Shown piece after piece: positions 28,975 through 38,492 of a DNA stretch of 64,000 bases. The stretch is from Loktanella sp. PT4BL. GTDB taxonomy: Bacteria; Pseudomonadota; Alphaproteobacteria; Rhodobacterales; Rhodobacteraceae. The stretch lies in contig NZ_QJJL01000002.1 in the NCBI RefSeq assembly GCF_003201935.1, forward strand, positions 558,001-622,000. The letters are read 5' to 3'. The notes beneath the pieces were generated by a model. The model had not been told where the DNA came from and did not search any database. It worked only from the letters and a program-made list of their open reading frames with translations. Every line of letters begins with the position of its first letter. The first letter of the stretch is position 1. The translations under genes and the position numbers were made by a program.

Positions 28975-29636
28975 TGCGCTTGCTGATCATCAATCCAAAC
29001 ACCTCCAAAGGTGTCACTGAACGCATCAGAGAGGCCGCAAATGCCGCAGCAGAGCCTGACGACCATTTCACGACGATATGCCCGTCATTCGGCCCTGAAC
29101 TGATCGTGACACCGCAAGATGCCGAACTGGCCAGCCGTGCTGTGGTCGAGACTGTGAAAGCCTACAACGCTCCCTGCGACGGAATTGTGCTGGCATCTTT
29201 CGGCAATACGGGCGCAGAAGAGGTCCGAGCGCTGCGGCCGGATGTCCCCGTCATCGGGATCGCCACCGCGGCTTTTGCCGTCGCAGGCGCCCTTGGCGGA
29301 CCCTTCGGCATCGTGACATTTGGCCAAAGCCTTGTCCCGGGGTTGACAGACAAAGCGAAAGAAGCAGGTGTCGGGGGCCAGCTGATTGGCGTTGATGCGC
29401 TCGCGATAAATGATTTCGGCGATCCCGGCACGGTGCAATGCCGATACAGGCGTGAACTTGGCCAGCTGTGTTCCGAAATGCAGCAGCGTGGCGCCACCAG
29501 CATCGTGATGGGCGGCGGTCCTTTGGCAGGTCTTGCGGCCAAGATCGGCGCGCATTGCCCTGTGCCGCTGATTGACGGCACGAGCAGCGCGATCAGTATC
29601 ATACGCAGCGCGACGCTCGGCACATCGCCGCAGTGA
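28974..29636 (+). CDS. Asp/Glu/hydantoin racemase-fold protein lacking both catalytic cysteines
   Basis: A 220-residue protein with the fold signature of the Asp/Glu/hydantoin racemase superfamily (MRLLIINPNTS start; DGIVLASFGNTG; SIVMGGGPLAGLA; VPLIDGTSSA). Active racemases use two cysteines, one in a xxACFGD-type motif and one in LGCAGM. Here these positions are Ser75 and Gly181. Other cysteines (C36, C68, C156, C166, C195) are outside those motifs. It is the last gene of the TRAP operon, sharing one base with dctM, so it probably acts on or senses the imported substrate. It may be an altered enzyme of the superfamily (racemase, isomerase or decarboxylase-like) or a binding protein. Confidence 0.82.
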   Translation: MRLLIINPNTSKGVTERIREAANAAAEPDDHFTTICPSFGPELIVTPQDAELASRAVVETVKAYNAPCDGIVLASFGNTGAEEVRALRPDVPVIGIATAAFAVAGALGGPFGIVTFGQSLVPGLTDKAKEAGVGGQLIGVDALAINDFGDPGTVQCRYRRELGQLCSEMQQRGATSIVMGGGPLAGLAAKIGAHCPVPLIDGTSSAISIIRSATLGTSPQ

Positions 29637-29776
29637 AATCCAAAAACAGGATGTCGAGTGTTAAAGCCGCGATCACAGGTCCAAAGGGCATGACCTGATC
29701 AAATAGGTGGCCGATCAGTGTGCTATTGAAAGCCAAATCACCTTCAAGCACGGTATCACTTTGATGTCATGAAGAA

Positions 29777-29852
29777 TGGTGGGTGATGAGAGGCTCGAAC
29801 TCCCGACATCTTCCGTGTAAAGGAAGCGCTCTACCAACTGAGCTAATCACCC
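29777..29852 (-). tRNA. tRNA-Val (TAC)
   Basis: A 76-nt cloverleaf on the minus strand: acceptor GGGTGAT with ATCACCC, anticodon arm CTTCC-TTTACAC-GGAAG (anticodon TAC), T-arm with GTTCGAGCC, discriminator A and an encoded CCA. Confidence 0.97.
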
Positions 29853-29893
29853 GATGCGGCATCATTTAGACGAGTGTTCAGGGTAGTGCAAGC

Positions 29894-30454
29894 CTATTCC
29901 AAGAGGAATTGTTCGCCATCTTTGAGGTGGTAAACACAGCCCTGCCCGCCATGGCTGTTACGCTGCGCATGGGCCTTTTCGCCCACGACCAGACCACGGA
30001 TCATGCTGCTGGTGATCCCATGCGTGACAAGCACCGCCGGCCCGCGCAAATCTGCCAGAAAATCAAGGCATCGCTGCTTGAGCCGCGCAAAGCCTTCGCC
30101 GTTCGGAGCGATCTCGTATTGTGCCATGAACGGGTCTTTGCCCTTCGGCATGGGCAGCTCATGGCGCAAGCGCCCCGACCAATCCCCGACCCCGATTTCG
30201 CGCAAACGATCATCGGTGCGGATATGATCCGCAATCCCTGCCAGAGCAATTCCTGCTGTCTGGAACGCACGGCCCTGCGGACTTGTAAGAAACACAAAGC
30301 CCGTCAAATCGCGCGCACCGAGAATTTCACCCTGCTTTGCCGCATCGCGCAGACCTTTGTCAGTCAGGGGCGAGTTCAAATCCCCCTGCATCCGGTTTTC
30401 GGCGTTCCACGTCGTTTCGCCGTGGCGCAGGATATAGAGTTCAGGAAAGCTCAT
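29894..30454 (-). CDS. histidine phosphatase family protein
   Basis: A 186-residue cytoplasmic phosphatase of the phosphoglycerate-mutase-like superfamily. The catalytic RHG motif is at the N-terminus (YILRHGETTWNAENRMQG), the second arginine is in SPQGRAFQTA, and the second histidine is in LVTHGITSSMIRG. The substrate is unknown. I place the start at 30454 (MSFPELYILRHGE), 23 bp after the HU-like stop. A longer frame reaches 30517 inside the neighbouring gene and adds a non-family tail. Confidence 0.9.
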   Translation of the reverse strand: MSFPELYILRHGETTWNAENRMQGDLNSPLTDKGLRDAAKQGEILGARDLTGFVFLTSPQGRAFQTAGIALAGIADHIRTDDRLREIGVGDWSGRLRHELPMPKGKDPFMAQYEIAPNGEGFARLKQRCLDFLADLRGPAVLVTHGITSSMIRGLVVGEKAHAQRNSHGGQGCVYHLKDGEQFLLE

Positions 30455-30476
30455 TGCGGGTAAAGCGGTGCCTCGT

Positions 30477-30791
30477 TCACGTGTCGTCAGGATCGGACGA
30501 GGCAGCCACAGTCGCATCCTTCGGTGTCCGTAATTTCAGCGTGACAACCGCAGCACCACCATCGAGTGGTTTTGTCTTGACCACACGCAGCTTGCCCAAA
30601 GGCGGCAGGTTCACGACCTGCCCGTCGCGCAGTGCCTCGCCCAGCACGGCCAAAGCGGCCTCAACGGCGGGCTTCACATCCCGCTTCTTGAGGTTGGTAC
30701 GCGCCACCACGGCATCAAGCAGTTCCGGCTTTTTGAGCATTGCGTCATCAGTTTTCGCAGTTTCCGGCTCTTCTTTCGGCGTCCGTGCCAT
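30477..30791 (-). CDS. HU-like DNA-binding protein
   Basis: A 104-residue basic protein resembling the HU/IHF family. LLDAVVARTNLKKRDVKPAVEAALAVLGEALRDGQ matches the HU helical dimer half, and NLPPLGKLRVVKTKPLDGG corresponds to the beta-ribbon arm. N- and C-terminal extensions are charged and disordered. It would bend or compact DNA. Start at 30791 (MARTPKEEPE) follows AAAGGG; an ATG two codons earlier is possible. It lies downstream of lon but is separated by a strong terminator. Confidence 0.88.
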   Translation of the reverse strand: MARTPKEEPETAKTDDAMLKKPELLDAVVARTNLKKRDVKPAVEAALAVLGEALRDGQVVNLPPLGKLRVVKTKPLDGGAAVVTLKLRTPKDATVAASSDPDDT

Positions 30792-30863
30792 GTGCATTCA
30801 TCCCTTTGCCAGTTGGCGGCATTACGTCCCTTGCGGCCAGCAACGTCAAGCAGATAGCACATG

Positions 30864-30893
30864 CAAAAGGCGCCCTTGCAAGCAAGGGCGCCT
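30864..30893 (-). terminator. Rho-independent terminator of lon
   Basis: AAGGCGCCCTTGC and GCAAGGGCGCCTT are perfect 13-base complementary arms. On the minus strand the stem runs into TTTTGC. It lies 26 bp after the lon stop and isolates lon from the HU-like gene. Confidence 0.85.
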
Positions 30894-30918
30894 TATTGTT
30901 CTAGCCAGAATTCCGGAC

Positions 30919-33324
30919 TTAGTGCGCGCGTGCGCCTTCACCGCCGTCCTGCGCCTTGAGTGCGGCGGCGGCTGCCTCTTCAGCGGCCTCGTCCCACTCG
31001 ATCGGCTCGGGCTTGCGGACCAGCGCATGTTCCAGCACCTCAGAGACATGTCTGACAGGGATGATGGTCAGCCCCTCTTTCACATTGTCCGGAATATCGG
31101 GCAGGTCTTTGGCGTTGTCCTGCGGGATCAGCACTGTGGTGATACCCCCACGCAGCGCCGCCAGCAGTTTTTCTTTCAAACCACCGATCGGCATCGCGTT
31201 GCCGCGCAAAGACACCTCGCCCGTCATGGCGATATCCTTGCGGACCGGAATACCCGTCAGCACCGACACAATGGATGTCACCATCGCGAGACCGGCACTT
31301 GGCCCGTCCTTTGGTGTCGCCCCGTCCGGCACGTGGACGTGAATGTCGATAGTATCGAATTTCGGCGGCTTCACCCCGATTTCGGGCGCGATTGAACGCA
31401 CATAGGATGACGCCGCATCAATCGATTCCTTCATCACATCGCCCAGCTTACCGGTGGTTTTCATCCGGCCTTTACCCGGCAGGCGCAGCGCTTCGATATT
31501 GAGAAGCTCGCCACCCACAGAGGTCCAAGCCAGACCCGTCACAACACCGACCTGATCGCTTTCTTCAGCAAGACCGAAGCGGTACTTTTCCACGCCGAGG
31601 AAGTCGGAAAGATTGGCAGCCGTGACTTCGATCACATCTGCTTCTTTCTTGACGATCATGGTCACGGCCTTGCGCGCCACTTTCGCCAATTCGCGTTCCA
31701 TGTTCCGCACACCGGCTTCACGGGTATAGACCCGCACCATGGCCAGCAATGCGTCATCGGAGACCGAGAACTCCTTGGCCTTCAAACCGTGGTTCTTCAT
31801 GACCTTCGGCAACAGGTGCTGCTTGGCGATTTCCACCTTTTCGTCCTCGGTATAACCCGAGAGCGAAATGATCTCCATCCGGTCCAAAAGCGGCCCCGGC
31901 ATGTTGTAGGAGTTCGCCGTCGTCAGGAACATCACGTTCGAAAGGTCATATTCGACCTCCAGATAGTGATCCACGAATGTGCTGTTCTGTTCAGGGTCCA
32001 ACACCTCAAGCATGGCGGATGCGGGATCACCACGGAAGTCCTGACCCATCTTGTCGATCTCGTCGAGCAGGATGAGCGGGTTCGTGGTTTTCGCCTTTTT
32101 CAGCGCCTGAATGATCTTGCCGGGCATCGAACCGATATAGGTCCGGCGGTGGCCGCGGATCTCAGATTCGTCACGCACACCACCAAGACTGATGCGGATA
32201 AACTCGCGCCCTGTGGCCTTGGCGACCGATTTGCCCAACGACGTCTTACCCACACCCGGAGGGCCGACCAGACACATGATCGGGCCCTTGAGCTTGGCAG
32301 AGCGTTGTTGCACCGCAAGGTATTCGACAATCCGCTCTTTGACCTTCTCAAGACCGTAGTGATCCGCATCAAGGATCGCCTGCGCTTTGTGCAGGTCCTT
32401 TTTCGTGCGGGATTTGGTGCCCCATGGCACGCCCAGGATCCAGTCCAGATAGTTGCGCACAACAGTGGCTTCGGCGCTCATCGGCGACATGTTCTTGAGC
32501 TTCTTCAGCTCGGCATCCACCTTTTCGCGGGCCTCTTTGGACAGCTTGGTCTCGGCGATTTTCGCCTCAAGCTCATCCACCTCGTTCTGGCCGTCCTCAC
32601 CATCGCCAAGTTCTTTCTGAATGGCCTTCATCTGCTCATTCAAATAGTACTCGCGCTGGGTGCGCTCCATCTGGGATTTCACGCGGGTCTTGATCTTTTT
32701 CTCGACCTGCAGCACGGACATTTCGTCCTGCATCATGCCAAAGACCTTTTCCAGCCGCTCGGACACGGAAAGCGTTTCCAAAAGCCCCTGCTTTTGTTCG
32801 ACTTCAATACCCAGATGACCGGCAACAAGGTCGGCCAGTTTCGCAGGCTCGGTTGCATCGCCGACAGCGGCCATGGCCTCTTCGGGGATGTTTTTCTTGA
32901 CCTTCGCATAACGCTCGAACTCGGCCGAGACATTGCGCACAAGCGCCTCGATCTCGGCAGGATCGCCATCGGTTTCAGTCAGGTATTCACATGACGCCTC
33001 AAAGAAGCTGTCGTTGGCAACAAAACCTGTGATCTTGACGCGCGCACGGCCCTCGACCAGCACCTTCACGGTACCGTCCGGCAGCTTCAGCAGCTGCAGC
33101 ACATTGGCCAGAACGCCTGTCTTGTAGATGCCGTCCTCTTTGGGGTCGTCCTCACCGGGGTCGACCTGACTGGACAGCAAAATCTGCTTGTCGTCCTGCA
33201 TCACCTCTTCAAGGGCGCGGACAGATTTATCACGGCCCACGAAAAGCGGCACGATCATATGTGGAAACACCACAATGTCGCGCAACGGCAGGACGGGATA
33301 GGATGAACTCAACGGTTCTTGCAT
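30919..33324 (-). CDS. lon: ATP-dependent Lon protease
   Basis: An 801-residue cytoplasmic AAA+ serine protease that degrades misfolded and regulatory proteins. In order: N-terminal substrate-recognition domain (about 10-205), coiled-coil linker, AAA+ module with Walker A GPPGVGKT (354-361) and Walker B LLDEID (about 419-424), and protease domain with the Ser676-Lys719 dyad (KDGPSAGLAM and LKEKL), which has the same 43-residue spacing as E. coli S679/K722. A sigma-32-type promoter lies upstream (33401-33429), so heat-shock control is likely. A strong terminator follows. Confidence 0.98.
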   Translation of the reverse strand: MQEPLSSSYPVLPLRDIVVFPHMIVPLFVGRDKSVRALEEVMQDDKQILLSSQVDPGEDDPKEDGIYKTGVLANVLQLLKLPDGTVKVLVEGRARVKITGFVANDSFFEASCEYLTETDGDPAEIEALVRNVSAEFERYAKVKKNIPEEAMAAVGDATEPAKLADLVAGHLGIEVEQKQGLLETLSVSERLEKVFGMMQDEMSVLQVEKKIKTRVKSQMERTQREYYLNEQMKAIQKELGDGEDGQNEVDELEAKIAETKLSKEAREKVDAELKKLKNMSPMSAEATVVRNYLDWILGVPWGTKSRTKKDLHKAQAILDADHYGLEKVKERIVEYLAVQQRSAKLKGPIMCLVGPPGVGKTSLGKSVAKATGREFIRISLGGVRDESEIRGHRRTYIGSMPGKIIQALKKAKTTNPLILLDEIDKMGQDFRGDPASAMLEVLDPEQNSTFVDHYLEVEYDLSNVMFLTTANSYNMPGPLLDRMEIISLSGYTEDEKVEIAKQHLLPKVMKNHGLKAKEFSVSDDALLAMVRVYTREAGVRNMERELAKVARKAVTMIVKKEADVIEVTAANLSDFLGVEKYRFGLAEESDQVGVVTGLAWTSVGGELLNIEALRLPGKGRMKTTGKLGDVMKESIDAASSYVRSIAPEIGVKPPKFDTIDIHVHVPDGATPKDGPSAGLAMVTSIVSVLTGIPVRKDIAMTGEVSLRGNAMPIGGLKEKLLAALRGGITTVLIPQDNAKDLPDIPDNVKEGLTIIPVRHVSEVLEHALVRKPEPIEWDEAAEEAAAAALKAQDGGEGARAH

Positions 33325-33400
33325 GCTCTTTTCCTTTTCTCGGCAAGACGCGCCGGTCCCGCTTTAGCGGCAACATGGAGCGTCTCCTCTTGGGATCAAT

Positions 33401-33429
33401 ATGTGGGATGACCTACCATAGGTTTCAAC
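33401..33429 (-). promoter_or_regulatory. heat-shock (RpoH/sigma-32-type) promoter of lon
   Basis: On the minus strand, GTTGAAA at 33429-33423 and CCCACAT at 33407-33401 with a 15-base spacer resemble the sigma-32 consensus CTTGAAA-N13-15-CCCATNT. It lies 77 bp upstream of the lon start, a well-known heat-shock gene. Confidence 0.6.
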
Positions 33430-33588
33430 TCATCCATTATCTCTTCATGGCAACTTGCCCGTCACAGACCGGAGTCGCAAGGCGCGATTGCGGAAAATAT
33501 CCCATAAAAGACTGCCTCTGCATCCCAACTTTCCATGTCCAATCAAACTTTCGCCGAAGGCAATCCTGCCCCTGCCAAGCTTCCAGCC

Positions 33589-34722
33589 CTAGTTGACGGG
33601 CGCGATATCCCCAAGCGCACGGGTGGCGTGGAATTCGGCCTCCCAATCTGCAAAGCGGCCTGCTGCAATCGCATTACGCATCCCCTGCATGATCTCCTGG
33701 AAATAATGCAGGTTATGCCATGTCAGAAGCATACCCGATATCATTTCCTGCGCACGGAACACATGGTGCAGGTACGCGCGGGAATAATGGGAACAAGCCG
33801 GACATGTGCAATGTTCATCCAGTGGCCGGGGATCATCCGCATGGCGCGCGTTCTTGATATTGATCACACCGCGGCGGGTGAATAACTGGCCGGTGCGGCC
33901 GGACCTGCTGGGAAGCACACAGTCCATCATATCAATCCCGCGTTTGACAGCACCCACGATATCGTCGGGCTTACCCACGCCCATCAGGTAGCGGGGTTTA
34001 TCGACCGGTAATTGATCGGGCGCGAAATCAAGCACGCCGAACATCGCCTCCTGCCCTTCGCCCACGGCCAGACCACCCACGGCGTACCCATCAAACTCCA
34101 CCGCTTTCAGCGCTTCGGCGCTTTGTTCTCGAAGGTCTTGTTCCAAGCCGCCTTGCTGTATCCCAAAGAGCGCGTATCCCGGCCTGTCGCCAAAGGCATC
34201 GCGCGACCGCTGCGCCCAACGCATCGACAATTCCATACTTTCCGCGATCCGCTTGCGATCAGCAGGAAGTGCCGGACATTCGTCGAAACACATCACGATG
34301 TCCGACCCGAGCAGTTTTTGAATTTCCATCGACCGTTCGGGCGTCAGTTCATGTTTGGAGCCGTCAATATGGCTTTTGAAGGTCACGCCCTTCTCGGTCA
34401 GCTTGCGCAACTCGGCAAGGCTCATTACCTGAAAACCACCGCTGTCAGTCAGGATCGGTTTGTCCCAGTTCATGAATTTGTGCAGACCACCAAGGCGGTC
34501 GATCCGTTCCGCCGTTGGGCGCAGCATCAGGTGATAGGTATTGCCAAGCAAGATATCAGCACCGGTCGCAGCCACACTTTCAGGCATCATCGCCTTGACG
34601 GTGGCGGCGGTGCCGACGGGCATAAATGCAGGCGTGCGAATATCCCCGCGCGGGGTTGAGATTACGCCGGTGCGGGCTTTGCCGTCAGTGGCGTTCAGGG
34701 CGAATGAAAAGCGTTGGGTCAT
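33589..34722 (-). CDS. tgt: queuine/preQ1 tRNA-ribosyltransferase
   Basis: TGT exchanges guanine-34 of tRNAs with GUN anticodons (including the tRNA-Asp genes in this window) for preQ1, the first tRNA-bound step of queuosine formation. The 377-residue frame has the base-recognition Asp93 ([12 protein letters not shown]), the nucleophile region [15 protein letters not shown], and the zinc site [16 protein letters not shown]. Length is typical. The ATG at 34722 overlooks a gene-poor AT-rich gap. Confidence 0.97.
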   Translation of the reverse strand: MTQRFSFALNATDGKARTGVISTPRGDIRTPAFMPVGTAATVKAMMPESVAATGADILLGNTYHLMLRPTAERIDRLGGLHKFMNWDKPILTDSGGFQVMSLAELRKLTEKGVTFKSHIDGSKHELTPERSMEIQKLLGSDIVMCFDECPALPADRKRIAESMELSMRWAQRSRDAFGDRPGYALFGIQQGGLEQDLREQSAEALKAVEFDGYAVGGLAVGEGQEAMFGVLDFAPDQLPVDKPRYLMGVGKPDDIVGAVKRGIDMMDCVLPSRSGRTGQLFTRRGVINIKNARHADDPRPLDEHCTCPACSHYSRAYLHHVFRAQEMISGMLLTWHNLHYFQEIMQGMRNAIAAGRFADWEAEFHATRALGDIAPVN

Positions 34723-35299
34723 ATGCCTCTCTTCCCCGATATCGCTGAATTTGCCAAGGGGCTTCGGTTTTTGGCAGACCTCCCTCGGATGAGTAACCCC
34801 GCAAGATCAGTCTGAGCGCATCAGGCGCCTGTTGCTCGCTGAATGACACGATAGGCAGAGCAATAATGCAGACCCAAATGCTGCCTCGGATAGTGGCAAT
34901 GTAGAGGAATTGCGGCAGAAAACGTGCGGAAATATGTCAAAAATGACATAATTACAACTGCTTACTAGTCTTTAGGTCAGGTGTACTTCATACATAAAAA
35001 TTGTTATATCTTGATCATTGCTTATCAAAATTAGCCTCTCGAATAGAACGCAGCGCCTTATGATGAGTAAATGTCCTTCAGTTATTCCTGAAATTTACTG
35101 ATCAGGCTGCAACCAGTGGCTTCCGCCTCAATCGCGTGGTCGCCACAGTCTGCCGCAGCGAATAGACCGCTTGTATATTTGCTGCAAACTCGGCGCTTTG
35201 GCAGTTGCCATCGCGTCTATCGATCCCGGCGAAGAATGTGCCGAACCTTGGCATGGACATGCAGCTGGGCCGTAAGTGTACTAGTGAAAGTTCTGTCTG
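34723..35299. other. gene-poor, AT-rich region with a palindrome
   Basis: No convincing gene is found in these 577 bases; all open frames lack family features. Composition falls sharply to AT-rich between about 34920 and 35060. A perfect palindrome TATGTCA-AAAA-TGACATA sits at 34933-34950 and could be an operator. The stretch may be a degraded remnant or a long regulatory region for tgt or for the small gene at 35300. Confidence 0.5.
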
Positions 35300-35581
35300 A
35301 TGAAAATGTTCCCACATACCTTCGCACCGGTCCCCCCCGTTCAAGAGCCCGTGCAACAAAAACAAACAAAGGCGATCCGCCCGCAGCACTGCGCCAAGGG
35401 CGATGTCCCGGTCAACCTAGATATCGAAAGACTGGTCGCGGTGATGCGCTCCGCCAGCGCCTGCCCAAAGGATGCGCAGCAATGCAGGCGCGAACTGATT
35501 AAGAAACTGCCCCCAGAGACAATCGACTGGAACACCGTGGACTGGGTCGCTTTATGGCCCTTTAAGACACGGCGTCATTGA
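35300..35581 (+). CDS. small hypothetical protein
   Basis: A 93-residue frame with third-position G/C bias like its neighbours (codons such as CTG, GTC, GCC in the second half), which suggests it is truly coding. Proline/glutamine-rich N-terminus, several cysteines (residues near 31, 54, 62) and a Trp-rich end (TIDWNTVDWVALWP). I do not recognise a family. No clear ribosome site is seen. It is isolated, 139 bp before the sufT-like gene. Confidence 0.45.
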   Translation: MKMFPHTFAPVPPVQEPVQQKQTKAIRPQHCAKGDVPVNLDIERLVAVMRSASACPKDAQQCRRELIKKLPPETIDWNTVDWVALWPFKTRRH

Positions 35582-35720
35582 TCCTACGCCAATCTTGGCT
35601 GTACGGGCCCGCGTTGCCCCGACCGACCGTGTCATCGATCTGGCACTTTGCCTCGCACCCCCTTTACGCCCCCGCGCCCAATCCCTATATGTTTGCTCAG
35701 GAATTGCGGGAACCAAGACC

Positions 35721-36083
35721 ATGACAGATAGTAACGCTCAGCTTGAAGGTGCGCCAATGATTGCGCCGTCAACGACCGATCACCCCCTTTACGAGGATGT
35801 CGTCAAGGCCTGCCAATCTGTCTACGACCCTGAGATTCCGGTGAACATCTATGACCTTGGTTTGATCTACACGATTGATATCTCGGAAGATAACGCCGTT
35901 AACATCATCATGACCCTGACTGCCCCGGGTTGTCCGGTGGCTGGTGAAATGCCCGGATGGGTCGCCGATGCGGTTGAACCCCTGCCGGGCGTGAAACAGG
36001 TTGATGTCGAGATGACGTTCGAGCCGCAATGGGGTATGGACATGATGTCAGACGAAGCGCGTCTTGAACTGGGCTTTATGTAA
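35721..36083 (+). CDS. SufT/MIP18-family (DUF59) iron-sulfur assembly factor
   Basis: A 120-residue protein of the DUF59 family. The core runs VYDPEIPVNIYDLGLIYTIDI, and the cysteine motif TAPGCPVAGEMP is present. SufT proteins help mature Fe-S proteins. The start at 35721 follows GGGAA; an upstream frame to 35595 adds non-family sequence. An A-type carrier gene follows 95 bp downstream, so this is a small Fe-S maturation pair outside a full suf operon. Confidence 0.92.
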   Translation: MTDSNAQLEGAPMIAPSTTDHPLYEDVVKACQSVYDPEIPVNIYDLGLIYTIDISEDNAVNIIMTLTAPGCPVAGEMPGWVADAVEPLPGVKQVDVEMTFEPQWGMDMMSDEARLELGFM

Positions 36084-36178
36084 ACTGCCGCCAGCCTGAT
36101 CACATTCTTTGGCATTGGCACAGCCGCACCTTGAGTGCGCGGTCCATCTCACCTACATTGGATGCAAAGGAGCACTTC

Positions 36179-36541
36179 ATGTTCGGCATTCCAGGCAAAC
36201 AAGCGGTTACCATCACCGACAAAGCCGCGGCACAAATCGCCAAGCTGATGGCAAAGGACGGTCATCAGGGCTTGCGCATCGGCGTCAAGAAAGGCGGCTG
36301 TGCGGGCATGGAATACACCATGGACTATGTGACCGAGGTTGATCCGCTGGATGAGGTGGTAGAACAGGATGGCGCACGCGTCATGATTGCGCCAATGGCG
36401 CAGATGTTCCTTTTCGGCACGGAGATTGATTACGAAGTCTCACTCCTCGAAGCGGGCTTCAAATTCCGCAATCCCAACGTTGTTGACGCATGTGGTTGCG
36501 GCGAGTCGATCAAGTTTGACGAGAACCTTTCCGCCAACTGA
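36179..36541 (+). CDS. A-type iron-sulfur carrier protein (HesB/IscA/SufA family)
   Basis: A 120-residue Fe-S carrier. The three conserved cysteines are present: KKGGCAGMEY and ACGCGES at the C-terminus. It accepts or delivers [2Fe-2S]/[4Fe-4S] clusters. The start at 36179 has an excellent AAAGGAG eight bases upstream; an earlier frame start at 36131 is not used. It is downstream of the sufT-like gene on the same strand. Confidence 0.94.
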   Translation: MFGIPGKQAVTITDKAAAQIAKLMAKDGHQGLRIGVKKGGCAGMEYTMDYVTEVDPLDEVVEQDGARVMIAPMAQMFLFGTEIDYEVSLLEAGFKFRNPNVVDACGCGESIKFDENLSAN

Positions 36542-36736
36542 GCAAGCGCGCAGAGAGTCCTTTTGCGGGTTCCGGCAAGAGCCACCCGCGACGGCCGGCC
36601 TGTTCCGAAAAATGTCGGTGACCTGTGAATTCACTGCGGTGCTGCGGGTCCAATGCCGTGGCTGCCCTTGACGTGGGCCAAGAGGCCTGCGAGTTAGCTA
36701 AACGCACTCTTGCTTCACCGGAATAAGGACGCCGCT

Positions 36737-37468
36737 ATGCCCCGTAAGATCGCCGCAGGTAACTGGAAGATGAACGGGACGCAAAGCACACTGGCCGAAT
36801 TGGAGAAGCTCGAAGACAAACATGGCGATGCGGATATCGCGATCCTGATCTGCCCCCCCTTCACCCTGATTTCCGCCTGCGAAGACACGCCATTTGATAT
36901 CGGCGGTCAGGATTGCCACACAGCTCAGGCGGGCGCACATACCGGCGACATCAGCGCTGAAATGCTTGCAGACGCCGGGGCCAGTTATGTGCTGCTGGGT
37001 CACTCCGAACGCCGCACCGACCACGGGGAAACCGACGCGCTGGTCGCGGCAAAGGCGCAAGCGGCCTATGATGCGGGGCTCATTGCGGTCATCTGCATCG
37101 GAGAAACACTCGACGAGCGTGAAAACGGCACAACGCTTGATGTCATTGATCGGCAGCTTGGAGGCTCGCTACCGGCAACAGCGGATGCGCTGAATACGGT
37201 CATTGCCTACGAACCCGTCTGGGCGATCGGCACCGGAAAAGTGCCGTCAAACGACCAGATTGCCGAAGTCCACGCCCATATACGCAAACGCCTGCAAGAC
37301 CGCTTTAGTGACGGGACAGAAATGTCACTGCTCTATGGCGGCTCTGTCAAAGGCAGTAACGCCGCGGAAATCTTTGCCGTGCCAAATGTGAATGGTGCCC
37401 TTGTTGGCGGGGCCAGCCTGACCGCCGAGGCTTTCTCGCCCATCATTTCGGCACTCGAAAAGGCCTAG
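36737..37468 (+). CDS. tpiA: triosephosphate isomerase
   Basis: TIM interconverts dihydroxyacetone phosphate and glyceraldehyde 3-phosphate in glycolysis and gluconeogenesis. The 243-residue frame has Lys11 (AGNWKMNG), the catalytic histidine (LLGHSERR), the catalytic glutamate with loop 6 ([12 protein letters not shown]), and the phosphate-binding [10 protein letters not shown] and GALVGGASL. The start at 36737 has AAGGA upstream. The stop shares four bases (CTAG) with the stop of the convergent B12-binding gene. Confidence 0.97.
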   Translation: MPRKIAAGNWKMNGTQSTLAELEKLEDKHGDADIAILICPPFTLISACEDTPFDIGGQDCHTAQAGAHTGDISAEMLADAGASYVLLGHSERRTDHGETDALVAAKAQAAYDAGLIAVICIGETLDERENGTTLDVIDRQLGGSLPATADALNTVIAYEPVWAIGTGKVPSNDQIAEVHAHIRKRLQDRFSDGTEMSLLYGGSVKGSNAAEIFAVPNVNGALVGGASLTAEAFSPIISALEKA

Positions 37469-38295
37469 CCCGCGTCGATATTTATCAGATCACGCAGTGT
37501 ATGGACCGCGGTTTCGATGTCTTCCATCACAGCATCCGCACCGACCACATCAATGATATCCGCATGGTGCGTCAGGATATTGCCCGCCACAATCACATGC
37601 GCCAGCGGTTGCGAGATACGCAAGGCCAGCACCAACCGTGTCAGCGCTTCGATCATCCCGTCGGAATTGGCAACCAGCACAATAGCTTTGTAGTTGCGCC
37701 GCTCCGACTGTTCGATGAGCGTGTCATGATCCAGCGCCACCATCATATCCACATCCCAGCCCTCACGGCGGAACACATCAGTGGCGATCTCGATCCCGAT
37801 CGTGTGGGTTTCACCTGGCACCAGCGCGAACATCGCAGGCCAGTCGTCCCTGTCGCCGAAAATTCCGGGGGCAATCACATGGCGCAGGCCACGGATGATG
37901 CGATAGAGCTTGCCGCAGGCCAGCGTGACATCAATGAACGAAATATCGTCATTGTCCCACATCTCGCCCAAGCGGCGGGCAGCACCTGCTACATAGCCCA
38001 GATAGATCGCTTCAAGCGCAACACCGTCGCGTCGCGCCGACAGAATAAAGTTGTCTGCCGCATCATCAGTTTTCGACAGCAATGCGCCACACAACTGCTC
38101 GATATCTGACTTCGTTGGCAAATCTTCTTTTTTCAACGCATGTGGCATTCGAAAAGCAAGACGCCTTACAACTTCGCGCGCAAGGGCCGAGACAGCCTCT
38201 TCCGGCAGTTTCTCTCCGACCAACCGGAAATGGCGGTCGGCCCTACGATACTCTGAGCGATCAAACGCGTTCTCGTCCATAGGCGCGTTGGCCAT
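37465..38295 (-). CDS. cobalamin (B12)-binding domain regulator-like protein
   Basis: A 276-residue protein with a helical cap region (about 65-140; [32 protein letters not shown]) and a C-terminal Rossmann B12-binding domain (about 155-276) with ETHTIG (162-167), a variant of the DxHxxG cobalamin signature that keeps the cobalt-liganding His164. The architecture resembles PpaA/AerR, B12-dependent light- and redox-responsive antirepressors of Rhodobacter photosynthesis genes. I see no photosynthesis genes in this window. The start at 38295 has GGGAGGG seven bases upstream; a GTG frame reaches 38328. Divergent from the P450 gene. Confidence 0.88.
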   Translation of the reverse strand: MANAPMDENAFDRSEYRRADRHFRLVGEKLPEEAVSALAREVVRRLAFRMPHALKKEDLPTKSDIEQLCGALLSKTDDAADNFILSARRDGVALEAIYLGYVAGAARRLGEMWDNDDISFIDVTLACGKLYRIIRGLRHVIAPGIFGDRDDWPAMFALVPGETHTIGIEIATDVFRREGWDVDMMVALDHDTLIEQSERRNYKAIVLVANSDGMIEALTRLVLALRISQPLAHVIVAGNILTHHADIIDVVGADAVMEDIETAVHTLRDLINIDAG

Positions 38296-38492
38296 GAACG
38301 TCCCTCCCATGTTGGCTACGGAATTCACAATGTCATCTGTTCCCGACGACTATTTGTATCCAACTGTATGCACGTTAACATGGGAAAACTGGCCGCATAC
38401 CGCGTCAGAACGTCGCGGCGCAGGTGCAGCATGACATGCAAATAATTCGCTGCCGCTTGCAATCTGCAGGGCGGTCGGACAAATGTTCTGCC

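Noticed and set aside
31789..32994. 401-residue plus-strand open frame inside lon
   Set aside because: Antisense to lon; composition is the reverse complement of the ATPase domain.
38365..38380. Possible PpsR/CrtJ site near the B12-binding gene
   Set aside because: TGT and ACA are separated by 10 bases, not the 12 required, and no photosynthesis gene is near.
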